Positions 16,442-23,748 of a stretch of 44,209 nucleotides of DNA are shown here, in pieces (the stretch's first letter is position 1; every line of letters begins with the position of its first letter). The stretch covers positions 1 through 44,209 of the forward strand of contig NZ_QWLM01000022.1 in the NCBI RefSeq assembly GCF_003515945.1, given 5' to 3'. This stretch comes from Dermacoccus abyssi (lineage in GTDB: Bacteria; Actinomycetota; Actinomycetes; Actinomycetales; Dermatophilaceae). The notes beneath the pieces were generated by a model that saw only the letters and a program-made list of their open reading frames with translations, searched no databases and had not been told where the DNA came from. A program made the position numbers and the translations under genes.

Positions 16442-17815
16442 GTGAGTACCACCCCCGAAACCCAGACCATTTCGACTACGACCCGTCCCGTGGGCCTCGA
16501 CTGGCCGAAGCTTCCGGCGAAGCAGCAGCCCACGTGGCCCAACGACGGCTCGCTCGAACGTGTTTCGGAGAACCTGGCCAGCTATCCGCCGCTCGTCTTC
16601 GCGGGCGAGTGTGACGATCTGCGCACCCGTCTGGCCGCCGCAGCCCGCGGCGAGGCCTTCGTCCTGCAAGGTGGCGACTGTGCGGAGATGTTCGCCTCGG
16701 CCACGGCCGACAACATCCGCGACCGCATCAAGACGATCCTCCAGATGGCGGCCGTCCTCACGTACGGCGCGAGCACGCCGGTCGTGAAGCTGGGCCGCAT
16801 CGCCGGCCAGTTCGCGAAGCCGCGCTCGAAGGACACCGAGACCCGTGGCGACGTCACGCTCCCGGCCTACCGCGGTGACATGGTCAACGACTTCGCCTTC
16901 ACCGAGGAGGCTCGTCGTCCGAACCCGGACCGTCTGCTCCAGGCGTACAACACGAGCGCGGCCACGCTGAACCTCGTGCGAGCCTTCACGCAGGGCGGTT
17001 TCGCCGACCTGCGCAACGTGCACGAGTGGAACAAGGGCTTCATCGCCAACGCCGCGAACTCGCGCTACGAGAAGACGGCCAAGGACATCGACCGGGCGAT
17101 GCGCTTCATGGCGGCCTGTGGTGCCGACTTCGACGCCCTCAAGGCGGTCGACTTCTTCTCCAGCCACGAGGCGCTGCTGCTCGACTACGAGCGTCCGCTG
17201 ACGCGCACCGACTCCCGTTCGGGCCGCCCGTACGCCACGTCGGGACACATGCTGTGGGTCGGTGAACGCACCCGCGAGATCGATGGCGCCCACATCGACT
17301 TCATCAGCCGCATCTCGAACCCGGTCGGCATGAAGGTGGGTCCCAAGGCCGACCCGGACGACCTGCTGCGCATCATCGACAAGATCGACCCCGAGCGTGA
17401 GCCGGGCCGTCTGACGTTCATCACGCGCATGGGTGCGAGCACGATCCGCGAGGCTCTGCCGCCCATCGTCGAGCGTCTCAAGGCCGAGGGCGCCACGCCG
17501 TTGTGGATCACCGACCCGATGCACGGCAACACGTTCGAATCCTCCAGCGGCTACAAGACGCGTCGCCTCGACGACGTCGTCGACGAGGTCCGTGGCTTCT
17601 TCGAGGTGCACGAAGCGGCCGGCACGGTGCCGGGCGGCCTGCACGTCGAGCTCACGGGCAACGACGTCACGGAGTGCCTCGGCGGCAGCGTCGAGGTGCG
17701 TGACGAAGACCTCGAGAGCCGTTACGAGTCGGCGTGCGACCCGCGCCTCAACCACCAGCAGAGCCTTGAGCTCGCCTACCTGGTGGCCGAGATGCTGGGT
17801 GCACGCAACGCCTGA
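16442..17815 (+). CDS. aroG: 3-deoxy-7-phosphoheptulonate synthase, class II (DAHP synthase)
   Basis: Condenses phosphoenolpyruvate and erythrose-4-phosphate, the first committed step of the shikimate pathway. The 457-aa product is close to the 462-aa Mtb AroG. Visible signatures are FVLQGGDCAE with the metal-ligand Cys80, the PEP/E4P-contact KPRS segment (FAKPRSKD), GDMVND, YNTSAATLN, SSHEALLLDYE, GMKVGPK, and the late WITDPMHGN and HVELTGNDVTECLGG metal/phosphate motifs. GTG 16442 is set by TAGGCT (16429-16434), which ends 7 nt before it; a GGAGG is also packed directly against the start. Upstream in-frame residues back to 16355 overlap the acyltransferase. Confidence 0.96.
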   Translation: MSTTPETQTISTTTRPVGLDWPKLPAKQQPTWPNDGSLERVSENLASYPPLVFAGECDDLRTRLAAAARGEAFVLQGGDCAEMFASATADNIRDRIKTILQMAAVLTYGASTPVVKLGRIAGQFAKPRSKDTETRGDVTLPAYRGDMVNDFAFTEEARRPNPDRLLQAYNTSAATLNLVRAFTQGGFADLRNVHEWNKGFIANAANSRYEKTAKDIDRAMRFMAACGADFDALKAVDFFSSHEALLLDYERPLTRTDSRSGRPYATSGHMLWVGERTREIDGAHIDFISRISNPVGMKVGPKADPDDLLRIIDKIDPEREPGRLTFITRMGASTIREALPPIVERLKAEGATPLWITDPMHGNTFESSSGYKTRRLDDVVDEVRGFFEVHEAAGTVPGGLHVELTGNDVTECLGGSVEVRDEDLESRYESACDPRLNHQQSLELAYLVAEMLGARNA

Positions 17816-17830
17816 GCAACGACCGCTTCA

Positions 17831-17877
17831 CGCCGAACGGCGCTCGCCCCGACGAGGGGCGAGCGCGTTCGGCGTTT
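17831..17877. terminator. Bidirectional terminator between aroG and the PknL-like kinase gene
   Basis: CGCCGAAC pairs with GTTCGGCG (17831-17838 / 17867-17874), and inside it GCTCGCCCC pairs with GGGGCGAGC (about 17842-17850 / 17856-17864) around GACGA. TTT follows on the plus strand. It separates two converging genes, so it can serve both. Confidence 0.85.
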
Positions 17878-17891
17878 GTCGAGGAGCCGCC

Positions 17892-19859
17892 TCAGAAGTT
17901 CAGCGTGACAGTGGAGCCCTTGGGCGCCTGCTTGCCGGAGCCGCCCTCGGGCGACTGGCTGGAGACGGTGCCGTCGAGGAGATCGTCAAGCCACGAGCCG
18001 CCGTCGACGTCGAATCCGGCGTCCTCGAGCGTGCGGCGGGCATCGGCTGCGCTCATGCCGACGACATCCGGGACGTCAACCATCTCGGGTCCCTTGGACA
18101 CGGTGAGCGTGACGGTGCTTCCTGCCCGCGCGGCCGTGCCGCTGCTCGGGTCGGTGGAGACGACCTTGCCCGACTCGATGTCCGGGTCGTAGTCCTCCGT
18201 TGTCGTCACGGAGAAGCCGAGCGCCTCCAACTGACGCTTCGCATCGTCCTCGGACGATCCGGAGACATCGGGGACGTCGACCTCGGCCGGTCCGTCGCTC
18301 ACGATGAGGGTGATCGGGGTGTCGTGACGCACGCGGCTGCCACCTGCGGGGTTGGTGCCGACGACCTTGTCCTTCTCGATGTCGGAGTGTTGCTTCTCGA
18401 CGCGAGCGACCTTGAACCCCTTGCTCTCCAAGGTCTTGCGCGCGTCGTCCTGCGTGGCGTTCGCGGTATCGGGGACGTCGACCATGCGGGGGCCGGTGCT
18501 GACCCAGAGCGTCACATCGCTCGTCGGACGGCGCGACGCTCCGCTTTCGGGTGTCGTGCGCACAGCCTGCCCCGTGGGCACGGTGTCGGACTCGGTGGTG
18601 CGGACCTTGACGTCGAAGCCTGCGCTCCGCAGGGTCGAAACGGCCTGACCTTGAGCTTGACCCTGAACCTTGGGAACGGTGCGCGGGCCGAGGGGGCCGA
18701 CGGTGAACGCGATGGCCGCCACGACGGCGACGACGAGTGCGGCGACGGCGAGCACCCAGGGCCACCAACGGCGCGGGCGCTCGTTCTCGACGACGGTGGC
18801 GCGGCTCGGGAGGGCCGTCGTCGACTGGGGGCCGTACTGGCGGGTGACGAGCGGGGAGTCGGGAGCCTCGGCTGCAGAGGAGGCTCGGGCGACCGGCGCG
18901 GTCGTACCGTCGGCGGCCGCGGAGACGCGGGTGTGCTGGGTGTCGGCGTTCGTCGTCAGTGACGACGGCGGGGCCGGCGGTACCGGGACGTCGAGAACGT
19001 CGTCGGGGAGTTCGGCGCGAAGCCTGGTGACTTCGGTCTTGAACTCCTCGGCGTCGTCGGGACGCTCCTGAGGCTCCTTGGAACAGGCCCGGGCGAGGAG
19101 TGGGTCGAAGGCGGCAGTGAGCTCCGGCAGGATCTCGGAGGGCTTCGCCATCGTGCCGTGCACGTGCTGGTAGGCCACCTGGACGGGAAGGTCGCCGTCG
19201 AAGGCGCGGTGACCCGTGAGCATCTCGAAGAGCACGAGTCCCGCGGAGTAGACGTCGGAACGGGTGCCCGAGGGGCTGAAGCTCGACGGCTCGACCTGTT
19301 CGGGCGACAGGTACGACGCCGTGCCGATGAGGACTTCGCTGTCCACGCTCACACCGCTTCCGGTGACCGCGCGGGCCAGGCCGAAGTCGGCGACCTTGAC
19401 CCGGTCGGCAGCGTCGATGAGAACGTTCTCCGGCTTGATGTCGCGATGCACGAAGCCGGCCCGGTGGGCGGCGGCGAGGCCGTCGAGCAGCTGCTCGAAG
19501 AGCGTGAGCTGCTCACCCACGCTCCTGTCACCGTCGCGAATGACGTCGCGCAACGTGCGACCGCGCACGAGTTCCATGGCGAGATAGACGACATCGGCGT
19601 CCTGCCCCTGGTCGTGCACTGCGACGACGTGGGGGTGGGCAAGTCGCGCCGCAGCGCGGGCTTCACGCTGGAAGCGCTCGACGAAGACGGGGTCACGCGC
19701 AAGGTCGGCCCGCAAGACCTTGAGGGCGACCTCCCGATCGAGGCGGAGGTCTCGAGCGACGTACACACTGCCCATGCCACCGTCCGCAAGATGCTCGAGG
19801 ACGCGATAGCGCCCTTCGACGGTGCGGCCGATGAGGGGATCGGCGTGCGAGGTGGTCAC
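17892..19859 (-). CDS. pknL: Membrane Ser/Thr protein kinase with four PASTA domains (PknL-like)
   Basis: A 655-aa receptor kinase. The cytoplasmic kinase domain (~12-285) has glycine loop GGMGSVY, Lys47 (VALK), Glu66, catalytic HRD with Asp140 followed by IKPEN, Asp158 (DFGLA) and the GT..YLSPE activation segment: a fully active Hanks-type enzyme. A proline/threonine-rich juxtamembrane linker leads to one membrane helix (~366-388) and four extracellular PASTA repeats (about 394-456, 458-524, 526-590, 592-655) for muropeptide or lipid II sensing. GTG start; TAGACT ends 7 nt before it (leaderless). Mtb PknL (Rv2176) lacks PASTA domains, so the symbol rests on synteny with aroG and the Rv2175c-like substrate gene. 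Confidence 0.93.
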   Translation of the reverse strand: MTTSHADPLIGRTVEGRYRVLEHLADGGMGSVYVARDLRLDREVALKVLRADLARDPVFVERFQREARAAARLAHPHVVAVHDQGQDADVVYLAMELVRGRTLRDVIRDGDRSVGEQLTLFEQLLDGLAAAHRAGFVHRDIKPENVLIDAADRVKVADFGLARAVTGSGVSVDSEVLIGTASYLSPEQVEPSSFSPSGTRSDVYSAGLVLFEMLTGHRAFDGDLPVQVAYQHVHGTMAKPSEILPELTAAFDPLLARACSKEPQERPDDAEEFKTEVTRLRAELPDDVLDVPVPPAPPSSLTTNADTQHTRVSAAADGTTAPVARASSAAEAPDSPLVTRQYGPQSTTALPSRATVVENERPRRWWPWVLAVAALVVAVVAAIAFTVGPLGPRTVPKVQGQAQGQAVSTLRSAGFDVKVRTTESDTVPTGQAVRTTPESGASRRPTSDVTLWVSTGPRMVDVPDTANATQDDARKTLESKGFKVARVEKQHSDIEKDKVVGTNPAGGSRVRHDTPITLIVSDGPAEVDVPDVSGSSEDDAKRQLEALGFSVTTTEDYDPDIESGKVVSTDPSSGTAARAGSTVTLTVSKGPEMVDVPDVVGMSAADARRTLEDAGFDVDGGSWLDDLLDGTVSSQSPEGGSGKQAPKGSTVTLNF

Positions 19860-19949
19860 GGTGGCGAGTCTAGGTGGCGGGGCAGGAAGAACGCTGAACG
19901 CTGCGGGTCGTCAGGTGAGGACACGGAGCGTGCCTGGCGCCCGGCTGCG

Positions 19950-21116
19950 TCAGCCGCCGAAGCGCTTCATGTGCGCCTTGACGCTGCTGACGTACTGGCG
20001 TGTGTCGGGGTAGAAGCCGTGTTTCCGGACAGCGCCGAGGCCCTGGTAGTAGGAGCCGATCACCTCGTCGCGGTTGTTGGCGTGCTGGGTGAGGAAGCGC
20101 AGAGTGACGACGCCTGCCGTGATGTTGTCCTGTGGGTCCATGAGGTTGAGCTTGCGGCCTGCGAGGTCGCCCGCCCAACGGCCGGTGGCCGGCATGACCT
20201 GCATCGTGCCGAGCGCGTCGCAGACGGAGACGGCGCTCTGGCGGTGCCCCGATTCCTGCCAGCCGATGGCGAGGGCGAGCGTCGGGTCGACCCCGTAGCG
20301 CTTGGAGGTGGCGACGATCATCGAACGGATCTGGGCCTGGTTCGGCAGGTTCGCCTGCGCGAGTTGCTGACGGTGACGATCACCCGAGGCGACAGCGGAG
20401 GCCGGGTAGCGCCGTGCCGCAGAGGTGCCGGCGTACTTGACGACGTGCGTCGGCTTGGGTGCGTAGCCACCGGCATGGGCCTTCGAGGTGGGCTTGCGAG
20501 CAGGCTTCGTGGTGGGCTTCTTTGCCGGCTTCGCGGCGGAGGTGACACCGGCAACGGGGATCTTGACCTGAGACCCGACGTGGAGACGACGCGCGTCGAG
20601 CCCCGGATTCGCCTTGATGACGCTTGCCAGGCTCGCGTGATGACGCTGGGTCAGCGTGTAGAGCGAGTCGCCCGGGCGCACGGTGACGCTCTTCGTGTGA
20701 CGAACGGCCTTCTTCGTGGGCTTCTTCGCCGGCTTTGCTGCGGGCTTCTTGACCGGCTTCGCGCTCGTGGCCTTCGACGGCTTCTTGACGGGCTGCTTCT
20801 TGACGGGCTTCGTCGCCTTCGGGGCCGAGGCGGGGACCGGCACCTTGAGGACGGTGCCCGGCACGAGACGACGGAACTCGATGTTCGGGTTCGCCTTGAC
20901 GATGGCCGCGACGCTCGAGGAGTGGGTTCGCGCGATGGCGTAGACCGAGTCCCCGGGGCGGATCGTGACGTTCTTGACCTTGCGGGTCGGCTTCTTCTCC
21001 GCAGCAGGGCTGCTCTCCGCGGCTCCCTTGACGAACTGCGCGTGAGCTCGGCCCGGCTGAACGTGCGCAGGCGGCGCCGCGTGCAGTGCGACGGGGACGT
21101 CGTAGGTGAGAGGCAT
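19950..21116 (-). CDS. Two-LysM lytic transglycosylase (SLT domain)
   Basis: A 388-aa cell-wall protein. LysM 1 (~48-92: VTIRPGDSVYAIA, VKANPNIEFRRL) and LysM 2 (~142-190: VTVRPGDSLYTL, IKANPGLDARRL) are joined by lysine/proline-rich KKP repeats. A C-terminal Slt70-type domain (~265-388) has the catalytic Glu in WQESGH, then the GTMQVMP and GVVTLRFL motifs. It should bind and cleave peptidoglycan. No Sec signal is seen: an in-frame stop precedes the ATG, and TAGCGT (21124-21129 on this strand) ends 7 nt before it, so this start is firm. Sits between the PASTA kinase gene and its probable substrate gene. Confidence 0.9.
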   Translation of the reverse strand: MPLTYDVPVALHAAPPAHVQPGRAHAQFVKGAAESSPAAEKKPTRKVKNVTIRPGDSVYAIARTHSSSVAAIVKANPNIEFRRLVPGTVLKVPVPASAPKATKPVKKQPVKKPSKATSAKPVKKPAAKPAKKPTKKAVRHTKSVTVRPGDSLYTLTQRHHASLASVIKANPGLDARRLHVGSQVKIPVAGVTSAAKPAKKPTTKPARKPTSKAHAGGYAPKPTHVVKYAGTSAARRYPASAVASGDRHRQQLAQANLPNQAQIRSMIVATSKRYGVDPTLALAIGWQESGHRQSAVSVCDALGTMQVMPATGRWAGDLAGRKLNLMDPQDNITAGVVTLRFLTQHANNRDEVIGSYYQGLGAVRKHGFYPDTRQYVSSVKAHMKRFGG

Positions 21117-21236
21117 GGCTCACACGCTAGGTGGTGGCGTGGCTCGTCCTGCGAAGGCGCGCCCGAAGGGGTGAAGCTCGCCCCGGTGCGCTGGCCGACA
21201 TGCGGTAACGCGTTCCCGTCTGGCAATCTTGGGGTC

Positions 21237-21611
21237 GTGGATGACGCAACGCACACGGAACTCGAAGCACTTGTCGGTGACTGGCTCACCGTGCCCGACC
21301 TCGCCGAGGAGCTGGGCATGTCGCTGCGCCAGGTGCGTCAGATGATCGCCGATCGCGAGATCGTCGCCGCGCGCGTGGGGGAGCGCAATGTCGTCGCGGT
21401 GCCGGCATCCTTCGTTCAGGACGGTGCGGTCGTCACACCTCTCATGGGCACGGTGACGGTGCTCTCCGACGCGGGGTTCAGCGACGAGGAAGCGATTCGC
21501 TGGCTGTGCACGCCCGACGAGACGTTGCCGATCGACGGCGCTCCCATCGACATGCTGCGTGCGGGCCGCAAGGCCGAGGTGCGCAAGCGTGCCATGGAAG
21601 AGGCGTTCTGA
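21237..21611 (+). CDS. Rv2175c-like winged-helix DNA-binding protein, likely kinase substrate
   Basis: A 124-aa protein with an N-terminal wHTH (DWLTVPDLAEELGMSLRQVRQMI, then EIVAARVGERNVVAVP) and the C-terminal Rv2175c domain (GTVTVLSDAGFSDEEAIRWL, TPDETLPIDGAPIDMLR). In Mtb the homologue is phosphorylated by PknL on a threonine near its N-terminus, which blocks DNA binding; here Thr5 and Thr7 are candidate sites. GTG 21237 is supported by CAATCT (21224-21229) ending 7 nt before it. Its conserved closeness to the kinase gene supports a kinase-regulator pair. Target genes are unknown. Confidence 0.9.
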   Translation: MDDATHTELEALVGDWLTVPDLAEELGMSLRQVRQMIADREIVAARVGERNVVAVPASFVQDGAVVTPLMGTVTVLSDAGFSDEEAIRWLCTPDETLPIDGAPIDMLRAGRKAEVRKRAMEEAF

Positions 21612-21637
21612 CGTTGCTGCCCTGACGGCGCGGCGGC

Positions 21638-22726
21638 TCAGCTGGAGCGAGCGGTGGTCGTCCCGATGAAGTCGTGCAGAGCGGTGAACGCTTCGGTCGG
21701 CATCGACTCGCGGAGCGACTCGAGCGCGGCGCGCGCTTCGTCGGCTCCCTGAGTGATGCGCTGCTCCACGGCGTCGACGGCGCCGGTGCTCATCGCGAGC
21801 GCGCGGAAACGCTCGATCTCGTCGGTGTCGAGGTCGTCGTGGCCGAAGCGGGTGTCGAAGAACGCGCGGTCGTCGACGCAGAGGTCGTCGAGCAGGTGAG
21901 CGACGATGACGGTGCGCTTGCCTTCGCGCAGGTCGTCACCGGCCGGCTTGCCCGTCTGTGCCGGGTCGCCGAAGACGCCGAGCAGGTCGTCGCGCAGCTG
22001 GTAGGCCTCGCCGAGGGCGAGACCGTAGCGCGAGAGGGCTTCGAGAGTGGCGTCGTCGCCGCCGGCGCAGGTGGCACCGATGAGCAGGGGGTGCTCCATC
22101 GTGTACTTCGCGCTCTTGTACCGGATGACGCGCAGAGCGCGGGTGATGCGCTCGTCGGTGGCGAGCCCTTCCCAGTTCTGCACGGCCTCGAGGACGTCGA
22201 GGAACTGCCCGCCCATGAGCTGGGTGCGCATGAGGTCGAAGACCCGACGTCCGCGAAGAACCTCGTCGGCGGGTAGACCGCTCGTCGCGTACATCTCGTC
22301 GGCCCAGGTGAGGCACAGGTCGCCCGCGAGGATGGCGCCGGCCTCGCCGAAGCGGTCGGCGTCGCCGGTGAGGCCGCGCTCGCGGTGGGCGTTCGCCATG
22401 GCCCGGTGGGCAGCCGGCATGCCGCGGCGGGTGTCGCTCGCGTCCATGACGTCGTCGTGCAGCAGCGCGGCGGCCTGCAAGAGCTCCATCGACGCGCTGG
22501 CGCGCACGAGGGCGTCGCTGTCGGCGCCGCCGGCGGCGCGGTAGCCCCAGTAGAGGAACGACGCACGCACGCGCTTGCCGCCGGAGAGCAGGGAAGCGAT
22601 GGCGTCGACCATGAGATCGGTTTCGTCGCCGAGGGGGGCGAGAACCTCGCGCTGGTGGGCGACTTCGGCGTCGACGGTGCGCTGGATGCGTTCGAGCAAC
22701 TGCGATGCGTCCGCGGAGTTGGGCAC
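21638..22726 (-). CDS. idsA2: Polyprenyl (geranylgeranyl-type) diphosphate synthase
   Basis: A trans-isoprenyl diphosphate synthase that extends allylic diphosphates with IPP. The 362-aa product has GGKRVR (IPP binding) at 49-54, the first Asp-rich motif DDVMDASDTRRG from 91 and the second DDLLGVFGD from 246, with KPAGDDLREGK after it. Both metal-binding clusters are intact. Chain length cannot be fixed by eye; a geranylgeranyl or longer product for carotenoids, menaquinone or polyprenyl carriers is likely. GTG 22726 is chosen for GGAAGG 9-14 nt upstream. Mtb synteny points to idsA2 (Rv2173). Confidence 0.92.
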   Translation of the reverse strand: MPNSADASQLLERIQRTVDAEVAHQREVLAPLGDETDLMVDAIASLLSGGKRVRASFLYWGYRAAGGADSDALVRASASMELLQAAALLHDDVMDASDTRRGMPAAHRAMANAHRERGLTGDADRFGEAGAILAGDLCLTWADEMYATSGLPADEVLRGRRVFDLMRTQLMGGQFLDVLEAVQNWEGLATDERITRALRVIRYKSAKYTMEHPLLIGATCAGGDDATLEALSRYGLALGEAYQLRDDLLGVFGDPAQTGKPAGDDLREGKRTVIVAHLLDDLCVDDRAFFDTRFGHDDLDTDEIERFRALAMSTGAVDAVEQRITQGADEARAALESLRESMPTEAFTALHDFIGTTTARSS

Positions 22727-22796
22727 GTCTCGATCCTTCCGGCAAGCGACTCCCACCGAGCCTACGCGGTCGCTCCGATTCCGCGGAATCTGGGGG

Positions 22797-22819
22797 TTGT
22801 CGCCGGGGCGTTCTAGTGT
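22797..22819 (+). promoter_or_regulatory. RecA-NDp/PafBC-like promoter of the dnaE2 cassette
   Basis: TTGTCGCCG (22797-22805), eight bases, TAGTGT (22814-22819). The core TTGTCG, the spacing and TAnnnT fit the LexA-independent damage promoter, while the GTG part of the -35 block is degenerate (CCG). Transcription would start around 22826, on the edge of the LexA box. Confidence 0.6.
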
Positions 22820-22827
22820 CACCATAT

Positions 22828-22841
22828 CGAACATGAGTTCG
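22828..22841. promoter_or_regulatory. LexA/SOS box (perfect CGAAC-N4-GTTCG)
   Basis: CGAACATGAGTTCG is a perfect match to the Gram-positive/actinobacterial SOS box. It begins 8 nt after the -10 element TAGTGT, so bound LexA would cover the transcription start of the DUF6504-HEPN-dnaE2-dinB operon. No other such box was seen in the window. Confidence 0.92.
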
Positions 22842-22928
22842 AAAGAACGGGCTTGTGCTGTGCCGTTGTTCCGACGTTCGTTGCGTCGTCGCTCACCGTC
22901 ACAGTCACAGCGAACCATCCGGCGGTGA
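22833..22928 (+). CDS. Possible Arg-rich 31-aa leader peptide in the SOS operon 5' UTR
   Basis: ATG 22833 lies inside the SOS box, only about 6-7 nt after the predicted transcription start, and opens a 31-codon frame with nine arginines (ends RTIRR) that stops at TGA 22926-22928. The stop lies in the left arm of a 9-bp perfect hairpin (22924-22932 / 22936-22944, loop GCG) just upstream of the DUF6504 start at 22966. It could be a near-leaderless regulatory uORF, or chance. Confidence 0.35.
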   Translation: MSSKERACAVPLFRRSLRRRSPSQSQRTIRR

Positions 22929-22965
22929 CGACGCGGTCGTCACCCGAGTGAAGTGAGGTGGCGAG

Positions 22966-23253
22966 ATGCGCGGATACGCCGAGAGCGTCGAGGTGACCAC
23001 AGTGGACACGGGAGAGGCGAGCGCGCCCGAGGTCTTCGTCTGGCGAGGACGCAGGTATCGAGTCGCGGGGGTGCTCGAGAGCTGGCGTGAGGCAACGCCG
23101 TGGTGGCGCCTGCCGATGGGGGAGCAGGGCGTGTACGACGCCGAACGTCGGGTGTGGCGGGTCGAGGCGAGTGCGGGGGCGAGCCCGAGCCTCGGGGTGT
23201 TCGACCTGGCGCATGCGCGCTCCGGGTGGTCGCTCGAGCGGCTCAGTGACTGA
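22966..23253 (+). CDS. DUF6504 family protein
   Basis: A 95-aa soluble protein: VFVWRGRRYRVAGVLESWRE, then PWWRLPMGEQGVYDAERRVWRVEA and a C-terminal FDLAHARSGWSLERLSD. Aromatic- and Arg-rich beta-strand composition is typical of DUF6504, often encoded beside translesion polymerase genes in actinobacteria. No catalytic motif is visible. AAGTGAGGTGGCGAG precedes the ATG. First complete gene of the SOS-controlled cassette; 40 bases separate it from the HEPN gene. A role as polymerase accessory factor is inferred from context only. Confidence 0.85.
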   Translation: MRGYAESVEVTTVDTGEASAPEVFVWRGRRYRVAGVLESWREATPWWRLPMGEQGVYDAERRVWRVEASAGASPSLGVFDLAHARSGWSLERLSD

Positions 23254-23293
23254 TGTGCAGGTTCGACGAAGTGTGCAGCGAGAGGGAGATGTC

Positions 23294-23743
23294 ATGACGA
23301 CGACGGCAACGGGTCCGGGTGCGCCCGCGGAAGCACTCACCGGCGATCTGTTCGATCTTCTGGGCCGTTCGCGCGCTGCCCTGATCGAGGCCTGCTCGGC
23401 CACGACGACGTCCGAGCGCTACACGAGGGCCCAACTCGCTGCGTTGCGGGCGGCTGCCGCCCTTCTGGCTCAGGTGGCGCCGCGTTCGCTCGGCTCACGT
23501 CCGCGCAGTGCGTGGGAGGCGCTGGCTCGTCAGCGCCCGGAGTTCGGGGAGTGGGCGAGCTTCTTCACTGAGTGCGGCAAGCGCAGCGCCGTCGCCCAGA
23601 GTGGCGGGGCCGGGGTGAGTGTGCGAGAGGCCGACGACCTCGTCCGGCAGGCCCAGCTCTTCCTCGACGCCGTGCTCGTCCACGTCGGTCTGCCTGCCGC
23701 CGATGCTTCGGCGTTGCGGCTCACCCCCGTCGCGGTGGGGTGA
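23294..23743 (+). CDS. SAV_6107-family HEPN protein
   Basis: A 149-aa all-helical protein. LFDLLGRSRAALIEACS and YTRAQLAALRAAAALLA form the first helices; EFGEWASFFTE and READDLVRQAQLFLDAVLVHVG close the bundle, as in SAV_6107 HEPN proteins. The Rx4-6H motif of ribonuclease HEPN toxins is absent (the last-helix Arg and His are 12 apart), so an adaptor role is more likely than RNase activity. ATG 23294 has GGGAGA 5-10 nt upstream. The stop is 5 bases before the chosen dnaE2 start (23749), or overlaps GTG 23740, so it is tightly co-translated with the polymerase. Confidence 0.85.
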   Translation: MTTTATGPGAPAEALTGDLFDLLGRSRAALIEACSATTTSERYTRAQLAALRAAAALLAQVAPRSLGSRPRSAWEALARQRPEFGEWASFFTECGKRSAVAQSGGAGVSVREADDLVRQAQLFLDAVLVHVGLPAADASALRLTPVAVG

Positions 23744-23748
23744 GGTCG

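Noticed and set aside
23294-23743. HEPN gene as a ribonuclease toxin
   Set aside because: The Rx4-6H catalytic motif is absent, and the context is a polymerase operon without an MNT antitoxin.
23572-23748. In-frame upstream extension of dnaE2
   Set aside because: It overlaps the HEPN gene, whose coding evidence is better; DnaE2 homology begins at QFTHLHV next to GTG 23749.
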